Positions 25,254 through 38,082 of a stretch of DNA of 64,000 bases are shown in pieces. Origin of the DNA: Symsagittifera roscoffensis (Eukaryota > Xenacoelomorpha > Acoela > Convolutidae). The stretch lies in the NCBI RefSeq assembly GCF_963678635.1, contig NC_087063.1, positions 23,566,701 to 23,630,700 of the forward strand, written 5' to 3'. A model generated the notes under the pieces. The model made no database searches and was not told the DNA's origin. It was given only the letters and a program-made list of their open reading frames with translations. The stretch's first letter is position 1. Every line of letters starts with the position of its first letter. Made by a program: the position numbers and the translations under genes.

Positions 25254-25870
25254 CACTTGTATATTATATTATCTCGTGTCGAGTTGCGTGTTCTTATTGA
25301 AGAAGCGTAACCCGTATCGATTTTAAATGAAAAGGACTTAAACACTTGACATCTTCTTTTATCATTATCACTTCCATATCTAGAAAATTCCAAGGATTTT
25401 GACTGGAATACATGATGAAGGGACTCATGACTGTAACCTCGGTTACTATGATACTTTTGACCTTCTGATTACCCGAAAGACCACCGAAAAGTACTGGCTT
25501 GGTAGAGACGGTGAAAAGCATGCAAAGCTCTGTTTAGACGCTAGCCAGTCGTCTTAAGACTTAGTTTTGTTATCCGTCGATATGTATCTTCCGGGCGAAT
25601 GTTACACGAATGGCACATTCACTGCTTCTTCAAACGTTTTATTTTGAGGAAAGATTTACCGAAATTTTTAATGGTGCTTTTTCAATGTCGCCCAGTATAG
25701 CTGTGCAGGCCGGCAGATGAGGACTTAAAGATGTTATGAACTTAATCGTGGGTAATCGTAGAACGCTGAGTTTTGGTACTCAGAACCTCAATTCAAAACT
25801 TTCCCACGCCATAGGTGTTCTTACGCCTTGACTGGTCAGAAAAACATGGTTCGATCCAGTATTTAGTTCC

Positions 25871-26440
25871 GATCCTTGAAAATGGGGAGGAATTTTGTAT
25901 TTGCGTTTGTTTTAGTTTTTTTTTCACGCAAAATCAGGTACCACAAATAATAATTGAACTGGGTTGAGTGATATATCATATTGAAGTTCTTTCAGTCGTG
26001 ATTCGAACGACACTAAAAAGTTTTCCAGTGTCGAAAAAAACTGGTTTAGATTTTCGGTCTAACTTCGAGCTAATAGGGTGACCGTATCTGCTCTCAGTAG
26101 TTTATCTAACCTTAATTTCAGCCGTGAAAACTTAGCTTTATTCAAGTAAAGGTAGTTTCTGGAGTTTTTTTAGCGCAGTTTTAGGAATCAAAAACTTGAA
26201 AATTCAAAAAAAATATGCTTAAATTGTTTTGATTTTTCAAGTTTTTGATTCCCAAAACTGCGCTAAAAAGAACCCAGAAACTACCTTTCTTAAATTATTA
26301 TTTTTCGTTCAGATTTCTTATCACAACATGCAGAAAAAAACGACACAAATTTGTTATAAAAACTTTTTGTATTTTTTAAACTCTAGTCGGAACATTCTGT
26401 GCTACTTGCACAGTAACCGGCTATCCTTGTTTTTTTTATA
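25871..26440 (+). repeat. Dispersed repeat family X, copy 1
   Basis: It shares its opening (AATGGGGAGGAA...) and the CACGCAAAATCAG / CCACAAATAAT core with 31941-32419 and, inverted, with 42095-42328. A 3' block reading TTCTGTGCTACTTGCACAG near 26393 is nearly identical in copies 1 and 2. No coding potential; probably a non-autonomous transposon. The copies are clearly diverged, so it is old. Confidence 0.65.
26148..26287. repeat. Foldback (long inverted-repeat) element
   Basis: Left arm from 26148 (AAAGGTAGTTTCTGG...) is matched by its reverse complement ending at 26287 (...CAGAAACTACCTTT). Arms are about 60 bp, nearly perfect, around a ~20-bp AT-rich loop. It sits inside dispersed repeat X copy 1 and is absent from copy 2, so it inserted later. 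Likely a MITE or foldback insertion. Confidence 0.75.
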
Positions 26441-26733
26441 TTATCTCGAAAATTTTTAATATGAAGTAGCGATCCTAGTTTCAATTTTTAACCGGAACTC
26501 TACGCCCTCAAGCTTCTCTCGATGAAGTTTTTATGATCCTCTAATTCTCTGTCACCTTGTATCTCACTTTCTGCGAATTTCTTATCTTGCAATTGCCAAC
26601 ATCCCCAATTGCCTTTTTATCTGATAGATTTCCCATATGGTGCTCTCTTTCACTCCCGGTGCTCTCTTGGTTTCATGCTTCAGTTGTTGTTTTGCTATTT
26701 GAAATAATTTGTTTTACCTATTCTAGATTAGCC

Positions 26734-28148
26734 ATGAGAGGACAGAGGCCTTTGCTGAGCTTTCTTCCCCTTTTTACATACATTGCTCTGTCAACTTGGG
26801 TTGTTATAGGTTGGTTAAATTGATAGTACTATTCATGACAGCTAGAACAGATAATTGTTTTTTTTTTCGTTTCAGGTCTCATATATTTATTTGGCAAGTA
26901 CAGCTACAAGTTTGACATAGGATGGTTAGTTGTAATTGATTGCAATCCAGTCTTCTAGTTTGCAAATTATAACCGTTTAATTGCTTTTACAGGGCTTTGA
27001 CTTCTATCGATCCAATTGCCTGGGCCAATGTTGGAATAGCGCTTTCCATAGGGCTCTCAGTAATCGGGGCGGCGGCTGGTATCTACATCACTGGCACTAG
27101 TATTCTCGGTGGCGGAGTGAAGGCACCATGGATTAGGGCCAAGAATTTAGTCAGGTAGAAAACATGTTAATTTTTCCTTTCATTTTTTGAAATACTTTAG
27201 ATTTGCGAAAGTTCATACAGTTTAAGCCAGATTTAAATCTGACGCAAAAAAATAGATTTTGTCATTTTTTATTTTCTTTTTTTTTATCGTCTCCTTATTT
27301 CAGCATTGTGTTCTGCGAGGCGGTTGCCATCTACGGAATCATAATCGCCATTCTCATGTCCTCGAGCATAGAGGTTAATTTACTAAAATATCCAATTCCA
27401 ATGTCTCTCGAGTAGTTGAGGTTTCTTATGATAACTGTCTGCTGAATAAAATGATCATATTTTTCAGGAGTTTGACGTCAAAATGCTGGATTATGAGACG
27501 CTTATGAAGAACTATTTCGCCGGTACATTATTAAAATTTTTGAAAACGTGAAGGAAGTAAAGACAAACTAACTTGTATGATATTTGAATTTTCGTTTATT
27601 TAGGGTATATCATATTTGGCGCTGGAATCACAGTCGGTCTGACCAACCTAGTATGTGGGATCTCAGTTGGATTAGTCGGTAAGCATGATGGGTGGCCGTT
27701 TTCATTTTTGAAATGAGACATAGATAAATTAGGAAATAAGTACTATATCATGCGTAATCAAGATTCTAGTACTTCGCTATTATGATAAGTACCTTTACCT
27801 GGAAGCGGTTAAATAAAAGCTAGTTGTAAAGACATGGGATCAATTATACTATCTTTGAGCCTGAAAAATGAAGCAAGCGTATATCAGCTGGCTGATTTTT
27901 GCATTAACAAGAAACCAAATTGTATAGATTAAGTTCGGCTTTTACATTCGGCTCTATACCGCCAAAATGTAAGTTTTGTATGGTTAGGCGCGGGAGCAGC
28001 TTTAGCTGATGCGCAGGATACGAGGTTGTTTGTGCGAATCCTCATCATCGAGATCTTTGCCAGTGCCATCGGTCTGTTCGGTGTCATCATTGGCGTCATA
28101 ATGGCCTCTAAAGCAGATATGACTGCAGGCGCCCCAATCGCCGCTTGA
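26734..28148 (+). CDS. ATP6V0B: V-type H+-ATPase 21-kDa proteolipid subunit c'' (ATP6V0B homologue)
   Basis: Seven exons: 26734-26809, 26876-26924, 26993-27154, 27304-27373, 27468-27522, 27604-27678, 27988-28148. All have GT/AG introns and compatible phases, giving 215 aa. The protein is the c'' subunit of the membrane V0 ring that carries protons across endomembranes. Key evidence is the block [17 protein letters not shown], then [17 protein letters not shown] with the proton-carrying glutamate (about E101), and GSAL-type [10 protein letters not shown] near the end. Four to five hydrophobic segments are visible, including an extra N-terminal one typical of c''. Length matches the family (about 205-215). 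The start is the first methionine of the N-terminal hydrophobic segment; no upstream coding similarity is seen. AATAAA signals occur at 28690 and 28725. Confidence 0.95.
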
Positions 28149-31100
28149 ACAGTCCTCTTTCCTTAACACACAACATCCCAGGGCACTACAACAAAGATTA
28201 ATACCCAGGTAGAAATTGGATCGGTATATAGCACTGAAAAAAAACATCAGACAGCTCCAAACAACAATCCGGAACATTCTAGAAGAGCAAAATACTTAAA
28301 TAACCAGAGGAACTCTTTGAACATTCTTTGAAACGAATCCCTAGTGTCTTGTCAGACAATCTACGATTTCAGATGGCGGATTTTATTTGGATACTTATCA
28401 ATATCAAATCTCATTATTGTCGAATCGATTCCATCTGTTGTTATGTATCTTAGTTTGCTGAAAATTGAATGTTGTTAAATTTCTGACCAAACATTTAATC
28501 GGTAGTTTATCTTTTTCAGTATTTGTCAAAATCACGACTTTAAATTCTTCTCAAGGGGCTGTGAGGTAGCCACGGAAGTTACGTGTATTTGTGTGGGTTT
28601 GATATCGTAAAATCCTTCGAAACCCGTTGCACGCTGAGTATATTTAATTCAAATGTAGCTTGACCTGCCGATCAGTGTAATTGTTTACAAATAAAAAGCA
28701 TGGTGCTAAACATGGTAAAGTTGTAATAAAAATCAGATCAAATTTCGGATTCAATATTTTGATGGTTGCTACCAGGAAGCGTTTAGTTCGAAATTTGACT
28801 TTCAGAGCTCTATTTATTGGGTTTTCGTATCCTCGTTTTTTTTAGATTTGGGTGAATTTAAATTAAAAGCACATTTGCTATTACGACTTTATGGTTTGAT
28901 TAGATATCTATAATACCCGTTTTGTTCACATCTGTAAATTTAGCTGCTCAATCTTAATCTATAAACTATTTCTAAATATCGATCAAATTGTTGTTATATT
29001 CAGCACCTAAATTGATACGTTCAAATGATGGTACTCAAACAATTCATGTCAATTTAAGTACAGCTACCTGCGATATGGTTGCTACTACTATTACCGTGTA
29101 AGCAGATTTTAGAATTGAATTGCAATTGTTTTCAAAAGTTTTGTTTGTTCATAATGACCATATCAACATTATCCATTACCCGAAGTTCAAAGCTGTTTGA
29201 TCAGTTTTCATGAAGTCGGATTAAAACATTTTCATGTTTTATATAAGTTTTCAGGGTCAGAACCAAGAGCTTTTTAGCTCCCAATTTTGTTCTGTTTGAG
29301 AATTTAAAAAAGAAGTAGTTTGGTCACACGATAAGAGCAAAATATCAATTGGAATGGTTTTGTTTTGTTTCATAAAAATTAAGGATGTTTTTTGAAGTAT
29401 GCAACACTGGATTATATACCATCCCGTGACAGAACCAATAACCTTAAAATGTGGGCTAAAAAATTAAATTGTACTGAAGCAAAAGTGAATTAAGTGTTAA
29501 AAACGAAGTGATACAGAAGTTATCCCTTCTATAGGTCGTGGTGATTTTTTAAAATTATGTTCAGGAAAAGGTCCTAAATTTTGTTCGTTTAAATTTGGTT
29601 TTCCGCAGTTTGGCTTTTGATTTTTTAGTTCATTTCCTTTGTTATAATGAAGGTAAACTTCTTGATCGATTAGCATAAGGTCATGAAAAAAGATGGACTT
29701 AAACTTTCTGAATTTGCAGTTGAATAAAAAAGTTACGTGGATCTATAATTCTCTCTGAATATATATCTTAAAAATTTTTCGAATCAAAGAGTTTTAACTT
29801 GATATTTTTTTTTCTAAGAAATTCGAAAGTTTAAAAAGCTTTTTTTTTGGTATCATTGAGTTGTTTTACTTTTTTCCAACTATCCGTTGTTTATGGTTAA
29901 AGGTAGTTCAGACGGTTTATCCTCATGGGTTGGACCAACATACAAGCTGTTCAGCTCTTTACGGAGAACCGCTGTTGCACCCCTGCTTCAGAATCACATG
30001 CCTTTTTGGGTTTGTTTTCTGGGCTCAGATTTTAATAAATAGTTTTACCGTCTTCTTTGATAGATGCACGATATTGAAAAAAGCTTCAAGTATTGGATAA
30101 AAATAGCTGATATAAAATATCAAACAGAAACTATTTGGATTCGAAGGCTTCTCTTTTCATTTACTCATGCTAGCGGTAAGTTGGAAAAGAAAAATATGCA
30201 CCATTATTTCTCGACTTTTTTGGAATCCGATACAAGGTTGCAAGATCTTCGATATGTTGCTAGACTGAATCATCTACGAGCTTGCTTTGAGATCCCAGAA
30301 ATCGTATGGGAAACCAGTATCCTAAGTCATACTTCTTTCTTAATCTTCGAGGGTGTAGTAATTTTTGAAATGCGTTTTTGGCGCTCATATAATATAAAGT
30401 TATCTGGAAGCGTTATATAGAATTTCATCTTTTTGTTCGCCGGAAATGTTTTTCTTCGTGATTTATCAGCTGAAGTGATTCCGGTAGCTTTGCTTGGAAT
30501 ATGACAGCTGATTGTTTGCGCTAGTTTGCTGGCGGTTAAAAACTTCCGCTTCGGCATCATTTTGTTATTTACACAAACGCGCTTTAGCGAGAGTAGTGTA
30601 ATAGAATGTTTTTTTTTCAGCCCAAGTCACAAAATTTGGTGCCACTCTTAGGGCTTCTTTACCGCTTTTTGATAGTTCGTGCTTAAGCATTTGATTGGTG
30701 AAAAAATTAACACAGTTAATGCTTTTTCATTCATCAATAGAACCGAAAAAAGCTATTTGTTTCAAACAATAGTAAAAACTGCATTTCAGAAAATTTCCAA
30801 CTCGATATATTCCATTCTTTTTGAAATGCAAAGTTTATAAATAGTTTCGCATTATTACACAAGCAATGCTTGTGTTAAAGTATGAACTATCTTTTTTTTC
30901 CAACCTAAGTCGCAAATATTGCTGCAACGCAAATATTGTTGCGATAAAATGTGTTCATTTTGAAAGTGTACATTTTGATCAATAACCAACTATTAAGTAC
31001 AGCCAATGTTAAGGTTTTAACACATACTATTATTGATCTGACATTAGTAACGAAAGTTACGGAAAATTTGTGCTCGGGGTGGTTTTTTTCAGACACATTT

Positions 31101-32417
31101 CGACTTTTTAACTAGCCATTTTTGTCAGTTTTGCCATTTAGGTGTGGGACAATAAACGCGCGATATATTTCGCGCTATTATCGCGTAAGCGGAGATTTAA
31201 TCCGTCATAGAAATTGTTCCAAATTGGTTGAAGGAAGCTTCTTTGCCATAATTGATTTGTTACTACGAGCGAAATTTATCACTTTGTACTTAATATGGCG
31301 TGTGGGGGGATGATTTTCACAAAAAATCTCAAATTGATAAAAATTTCATTTTATTCTTATTACATTTAATTTTTTTCATGTTAATACTGCTCCATAGACT
31401 GCTTTATAAATTGAGGCATTTTATTTGATAAATTTCCTTTTTTTTCAAATTGGCTGGTACTGCTAATGCGTCCTAATTGGCGTGCGTCACTTGAGAAATT
31501 TTCTTGACTCAAAGTTGCCCTCATTCATTTTTTCCCAGTAGCGTTATGGGTCATATTTTTGCTTGTGCATGCGAAGTGGAACTTTGCCTCTGTGTAATAG
31601 TTTTATAATAGTAGTGTTGAAATCAAATTAGGCCGTGAAAATTAATTTCAGTCCCGTAAAATAAGTTTTCAAATTTTCTACTGATGAATAAATCAAAAAA
31701 AGATCTGAAAAAGTTTGATCATTTTTTCGAAAAAAAATTTTTTAAACTATTTTATTTATTCTATTAGGTTTTTTTGTCAGTTGTACCTAATATATTATTA
31801 CGATCGCGAATCTAGACTTGCGTTCATGTCCTCTCATCGCACAGTGAACAAAAATTGAAGCAATTTGAAAAAAGGAGTTAGTTTATTATGGTCAGAACTT
31901 TCTGTGCTGCTGACGCAGAACTCGGCTCTCCTTGTTGTTTCAACCATTGGAAAAATGGGGAGGAACTTTGTATTTGAGTGTGTTTCAGTTTTCCTTGTTT
32001 TTGTTTTCCACGCAAAATCAGCTACCACAAATAATCATCGGAGAGAAGTGAATGATTATCATATTAAAGCCTTAACAGTCGTGAATTGAACGTCATTCAA
32101 AAATTTTTCCCAATATCGAGAAAAACCGGTTTGAACTGTAGGTTTTTTTGTCATAATTTGAGCGAATAAAGGTTAAAAAACCGAATAAAGTTGAAACAAA
32201 CTTTAGAAACGTTTTTTTTTTATTTTTCATTTTTCAGTTTTTTTTTGTCGATTTGCTTATATTACTAAGACTGGCGAAGATGCCTAATCTCTAGTTTTTC
32301 ATTCAGCTCATTTATCACACCACGCCGAAAAAAGGACAGTATTTTCAAAAAACACAATTTTTCAAGACTGGTTGGAACATTCTGTGCTACTTGCACAGTA
32401 ACCGGCTATCCTTGTTT
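28149..32417. other. Intergenic DNA, no gene recognised
   Basis: AT-rich sequence including the V-ATPase 3' UTR (polyadenylation signals near 28690-28730) and dispersed repeat X copy 2 at its right end. Open frames up to 118 codons (30064-30420) show no recognisable motif and no splice context, so I leave them uncalled. Confidence 0.5.
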
Positions 32418-32419
32418 TT
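31941..32419 (+). repeat. Dispersed repeat family X, copy 2
   Basis: Homologous to 25871-26440 without the foldback insertion. It ends at the block TTGCACAGTAACCGGCTATC near 32390-32409, directly before the cofilin duplication block. Confidence 0.65.
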
Positions 32420-33430
32420 TTGCGATAGGTTTTCTCAATATAGGTCTTCTTTCTTATTCAGCTCAAGGCATCCTAATAGCGCATCATATTCTATTTAAAA
32501 CTGTAAATCAAATTGTATTTAAGTCACGATTTCATTCTCAACCAATCAGATTTGAGCATTATTGTTTCTGATTTGACTACTTGATTTTAACATTGGGCGG
32601 AATAATTTATAAGACCCCTGCTTTTTTGTTCATGCTTTCTCGAATAGTTCTAGCGTGGGTTATGCTGCTGGTACGCGAAGTTATTTTTTAAAAAATGATT
32701 AGAAACTTTTTTCTTGAATTATAATTAATTCTGTTTAGTAGCGTTTCGTTCAAATGCTTTTCATTAAACTAAGTTGTTGAATAAATGGACCTTCCATTTT
32801 CTGAATCTCAAATTAAGTTAATCTGACTAAAGATTAATTCGGCAATTGCTGTTTTTTTTGGTTGTTTTGTTTGCCAAGCGCTACTTAACGTATTCGTGCA
32901 TGTCTATGGAACCTGCCAATAGTTAACATATTAGTTTCCTTCTATCTACGTCACAAAATTAACAATGATCAACTCTTGACGCAACTTGGAGAAACATGGC
33001 ATTGAAATAGTTTAATTACGACACATTTAACATGAAATAGTTAAAGTAGCGATGAAAGGGAATCTAAAAAACATACTAACAAAAAGGAAATGTAAAAACT
33101 GTAGTTTCTGCCAATTTAGCCACCAACTTTAAACCGTTTTTAGATATTTCTTGTTTCTAAATGACGATATTGCTCGTTGTAACAGATAAATAAGGCATAT
33201 ACTGTTATTCACATTGAATCTCAAAATGATATCTAATTCTACGGACTTAGTTTGACGGATTTTGACGGTGACAGTTTTTGGCGTAAACTGAAAGACTTTT
33301 CTAAGCTCAAACTGATAATTATAAAAATTTAAGTATCTTTTTCGTTGATGAGTTTTGCAACATTAACCCCACCCCAGGGGGGTTAGTTAACAAAATCAGT
33401 GTCGTTTATGGAACAGTTGGTTTGTTAGTG

Positions 33431-34106
33431 TTATACATCTGCCGTTCCCTTGGACACTGAAGTGGCCACCTCTGCGTAGTCGAGATCCCCCATGTCAGTC
33501 CCATTCAAAGCCTCTTCCGCCACCCCCTCTAGTTTGTTCTTCAGTGTATTCTTACTGGCCGCATACACCATCTTCTCCTTGAGAGAACAGCTGTCGGGGA
33601 TCCATGAGATGAACAGCACTTTGCCCCGGTGTGCACCTGTACCGTGCAAATCATTGTGAAAATATCAAATCGATTGAACTTTTAGATTTTCCACGATAAC
33701 GCGCGTTTTCTAGATGTTACTAGTCAACAAGTATAGTATCCGGAGTTTTATTGAGACCATTTCTGAGTCATTTATATTCTCAGTCGTTCCCGGAACTAAT
33801 TTTCAACAAAATTGTTCAATTCAAAAAGGTGGTTTGTAAACCATTTTTGAGCTAATTACGAGTCATGGCGTCTTAATCTGACATAAAGGTCTTCTTACCA
33901 TCTTTTGTTTTGTAAGACATCTTGAACACTATGAAAGTGGCTTCGCTGTCGTTAACTAGTTTCTTCATCTTCTCCCATTGTGTCTTGTTACTCACTCCTT
34001 CGCATTGGGGCTCCAAGTGAGAGGTGACGATTTCTTTGTAAAGTTTGGAAGAGAACTTTATCATCATGAAGTTATTCGTCTTGTGCATCTTCAGGTCCAA
34101 ATAATC
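33431..34106 (-). pseudogene. ADF/cofilin copy A, exons 2 and 3 only
   Basis: Exon 2 is 33899-34106 and exon 3 is 33431-33636, with the same phases as the complete copy C. Both are open, and encode the ADF-H core including KEKMVYAASKNTLKNKL, the long actin-binding helix. No exon 1 exists: the duplication junction at 34147 lies within the first intron, so this copy has neither its own start codon nor promoter. It could only be expressed if copy B's first exon spliced onto it, which is possible on this strand but unproven. A few amino-acid differences from B and C (for example KEIVTSH versus KEMVTSH) indicate independent drift. Confidence 0.85.
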
Positions 34107-34973
34107 CTAGAAGTAAAATTAATTAGACTGATTTTTTGCCAAGTTCAATTTATAAGACCCCTGCTTTTTTGTTCATGCTTTCTCGAATAGTTCTAGCGTG
34201 GGTTATGCTGCTGGTACGCGAAGTTATTTTTTAAAAAATGATTAGAAACTTTTTTCTTGAATTATAAATAATTCTGTTTAGTAGCGTTTCGTTCAAATGC
34301 TTTTCATTAAACTAAGTTGTTGAATAAATGGACCTTCCATTTTCTGAATCTCAAATTAAGTTAATCTGACTAAAGATTAATTCGGCAATTGCTGTTTTTT
34401 TTGGTTGTTTTGTTTGCCAAGCGCTACTTAACGTATTTGTGCATGTCTATGGAACCTGCCAATAGTTAACATATTAGTTTCCTTCTATCTACGTCACAAA
34501 ATTAACAATGTTCAACTCTTGACGCAACTTGGAGAAACATGGCATTGAAATAGTTTAATTACGACACATTTAACATGAAATAGTTAAAGTAGCGATGAAA
34601 GGGAATCTAAAAAACATACTAACAAAAAGGAAATAAAAAAACTGTAGTTTCTGCCAATTTAGCCACCAACTTTAAACCGTTTTTAGATATTTCTTGTTTC
34701 TAAATGACGATATTGCTCGTTGTAACTGCTAAATAAGGCATATACTGTTATTCACATTGAATCTCAAAATGACATCTAATTCTACGGACTTAGTTTGACG
34801 GATTTTGACGGTGACAGTTTTTGGCGTAAACTGAAAGACTTTTCTAAGCTCAAACTGATAAATATAAAAATTTAAGTATCATTTTCTTTGATGAGTTTTG
34901 TAAGATTAACCCGACCCCAGGGGGGTTAGTTAACAAAATCAGTGTCGTCTATGGAACAGTTGGTTTGTTAGTG

Positions 34974-36014
34974 TTATACATCTGCCGTTCCCTTGGACAC
35001 TGAAGTGGCCACCTCTCCGTAGTCGAGATTCCCCATGTCAGTCCCATTCAAAGCCTCTTCTTCACCCCCTCTAGTTTGTTCTTCAGTGTATTCTTACTGG
35101 CCGCATACACCATCTTCTCCTTGAGAGAACAGCTGTCGGGGATCCATGAGATGAACAGCAATTTGCCCCGGTGTGCACCTGTACCGTGCAAATCATTGTG
35201 AAAATATCAAATCGATTGAACTTTTAGATTTTTCACGATAACGCGCGTTTTCTAGATGTTACTAGTCAACAAGTATAGTATCCGGAGTTTTATTGAGACC
35301 ATTTCTGAGTCATTTATATTCTCAGTCGTTCCCGGAACTAATTTTCAACAAAATTGTCCAATTCAAAAAGGTGGTTTGTAAACCATTTTTGAGCTAATTA
35401 CGAGTCATGGCGTCTTAATCTGTTATAAAGGTCTTCTTACCATCTTTTGTTTTGTAAGACATCTTGAACACTATGAAAGTGGCTTGGCTGTCGTTCAGTA
35501 GTTTCTTCATCTTCTCCCATTGTGTCTTGTTACTCACTCCTTCGCATTGGGGCTCCAAATGAGAGGTGACCATTTCTTTGTAAAGTTTGGAAGAGAACTT
35601 TATCATCATGAAGTTATTCGTCTTGTGCATCTTCAGGTCCAAATAATCCTAGAAGTAAAATTAATTAGACTGATTTTTTTGCCAAGTTCAATTTCGGAAT
35701 TTTCAAGTATCTGTTCAAACACGTGTTTATGTCCGCTTCAGAAAACTCAAGGCACGCATTCTTGATTTCATAGCGATTATGAAACGGCAAAGTAATTTAG
35801 GCGCGATTTTTGTTCAACTTTTTATAGGGAGAAGATTTTCTATGTGACTTTCATATGGGAACCTTAAGTCTTTCGCATTTTGAATTACTTATATTCTTCG
35901 AGCGAGCGATACTCTCAGGAGAAATGATCGACATTTGTGATTGAAATCTGCTTAGAAATGGAAATTTCTTACCTTCAAGGTCTGTTCCGAAACAGTGGCT
36001 CCACTGTTTGCCAT
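34974..36014 (-). pseudogene. ADF/cofilin copy B, frameshifted in the last exon
   Basis: Exon 1 is 35973-36014, exon 2 is 35441-35648 and exon 3 is 34974-35178. Exons 1 and 2 encode the same start (MANSGATVSEQTLK) and core as copy C. Exon 3 is one base shorter than in A and C. The deletion near 35058-35061 changes the reading after KNKLEGV, giving KKRL and a stop at about 35048-35050. This removes the last ~25-30 residues, including the C-terminal helix of the ADF-H fold. The copy keeps its promoter region with a TATA box at 36302-36309, so it may still be transcribed. Confidence 0.85.
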
Positions 36015-36301
36015 TTTGTTCAATTTCAATGGTAGATCGAATTGCTTTTGCAAGTGAAAATTTTTAACGAGCAGAAATGTATTAGCTACTTTTTGTAAGC
36101 ATTTTAGAAATACGTGCCAATGCGTTTTTTATAGAATAGCTTCCGTTTAAATATGCAATCAAATTACCGTAAATGAGAATTATGAAATATTTATTTGAAC
36201 CGAGGTGTTTAAATTGTTTGCAGCAAATGGTGAAAGTATAAAAATTTCTGTGTTTCAGATATTAGAATTTCAAACTAATGATTTGAATTTTGCAGTTCGC
36301 C

Positions 36302-36309
36302 TATTTATA
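36302..36309 (-). promoter_or_regulatory. TATA box of cofilin copy B
   Basis: On the - strand the sequence reads TATAAATAGGCGAAC, a canonical TATA motif about 290 bp upstream of the ATG at 36014. The same motif at the same distance precedes copy C. Confidence 0.5.
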
Positions 36310-37320
36310 CAAAGCTTCGCTCTACGGTGCGACATGGAATCATCCGTAAAAGCATAGTTATTGCAAAAGGTGGCGGCTTTCCTTATATGGTAATGCAGAT
36401 TTTTATGTTTTTAAACCATCACTTCGAATATGCTAACAATTTTACAGCGGGTTTCGTCATTTTTTTGCGATAGGTTTTCTCAATATAGGTCCTCTTTCTT
36501 ATTCAGCTCAAGGCATCCTAAAAGCGCATCATATTCTATTTGAAACTGTAAATCAAATTGTATTTAAGTCACGATTTCATTCTCAACCAATCAGATTTGA
36601 GCATTATTGTTTCTGATTTGACTACTTGATTTTAACATTGGGCGGAATAATTTATAAGACCCCTGCTTTTTTGTTCATGCTTTCTCGAATAGTTCTAGCG
36701 TGGGTTATGCTGCTGGTACGCGAAGTTATTTTTTAAAAAATGATTAGAAACTTTTTTCTTGAATTATAATTAATTCTGTTTAGTAGCGTTTCGTTCAAAT
36801 GCTTTTCATTAAACTAAGTTGTTGAATAAATGGACCTTCCATTTTCTGAATCTCAAATTAAGTTAATCTGACTAAAGATTAATTCGGCAATTGCTGTTTT
36901 TTTTGGTTGTTTTGTTTGCCAAGCGCTACTTAACGTATTCGTGCATGTCTATGGAACCTGCCAATAGTTAACATATTAGTTTCCTTCTATCTACGTCACA
37001 AAATTAACAATGATCAACTCTTGACGCAACTTGGAGAAACATGGCATTGAAATAGTTTAATTACGACACATTTAACATGAAATAGTTAAAGTAGCGATGA
37101 AAGGGAATCTAAAAAAACATACTAACAAAAAGGAAATAAAAAAACTGTAGTTTCTGCCAATTTAGCCACCAACTTTAAACCGTTTTTAGATATTTCTTGT
37201 TTCTAAATGACGATATTGCTCGTTGTAACTGCTAAATAAGGCATATACTGTTATTCACATTGAATCTCAAAATGATATCTAATTCTACGGACTTAGTTTG
37301 ACGGATTTTGACGGTGACAG

Positions 37321-37422
37321 AAACGCTACTAAACAGAATTAATTATAATTCAAGAAAAAAGTTTCTAATCATTTTTTAAAAAATAACTTCGCGTACCAGC
37401 AGCATAACCCACGCTAGAACTA
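37321..37422 (-). repeat. 102-bp inverted segment inside the cofilin duplication
   Basis: Exact or near-exact reverse complement of about 36690-36791. It replaces the normal continuation of the unit, so forward and inverted versions of the same 102 bp lie ~530 bp apart. Typical of a template-switching event. Confidence 0.9.
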
Positions 37423-38082
37423 AGTTGTTGAATAAATGGACCTTCCATTTTCTGAATCTCAAATTAAGTTAATCTGACTAAAGATTAATTCGGCAATTGC
37501 TGTTTTTTTTGGTTGTTTTGTTTGCCAAGCGCTACTTAACGTATTCGTGCATGTCTATGGAACCTGCCAATAGTTAACATATTAGTTTCCTTCTATCTAC
37601 GTCACAAAATTAACAATGATCAACTCTTGACGCAACTTGGAGAAACATGGCATTGAAATAGTTTAATTACGACACATTTAACATGAAATAGTTAAAGTAG
37701 CGATGAAAGGGAATCTAAAAAAACATACTAACAAAAAGGAAATAAAAAAACTGTAGTTTCTGCCAATTTAGCCACCAACTTTAAACCGTTTTTAGATATT
37801 TCTTGTTTCTAAATGACGATATTGCTCGTTGTAACTGCTAAATAAGGCATATACTGTTATTCACATTGAATCTCAAAATGATATCTAATTCTACGGACTT
37901 AGTTTGACGGATTTTGACGGTGACAGTTTTTGGCGTAAACTGAAAGACTTTTCTAAGCTCAAACTGATAAATATAAAAGTTTAAGTATCTTTTTCGTTGA
38001 TGAGTTTTGCAACATTAACCCCACCCCAGGGGGGTTAGTTAACAAAATCAGTGTCGTCTATGGAACAGTTGGTTTGTTAGTG

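Larger units (their letters stand above)
25254..26733. other. Gene-free interval between LINE and V-ATPase gene
   Basis: It contains probable LINE 3' sequence, one copy of a dispersed repeat (25871-26440) and a foldback element (26148-26287). An open frame on the - strand (25294-25521) has no recognisable similarity, and I do not call it. Confidence 0.5.

Noticed and set aside
25294-25521. 75-codon open frame on - strand after the LINE
   Set aside because: No motif, no neighbouring exon; may be chance.
30064-30420. 118-codon open frame on + strand
   Set aside because: No similarity or domain pattern recognised; AT-rich intergenic context.
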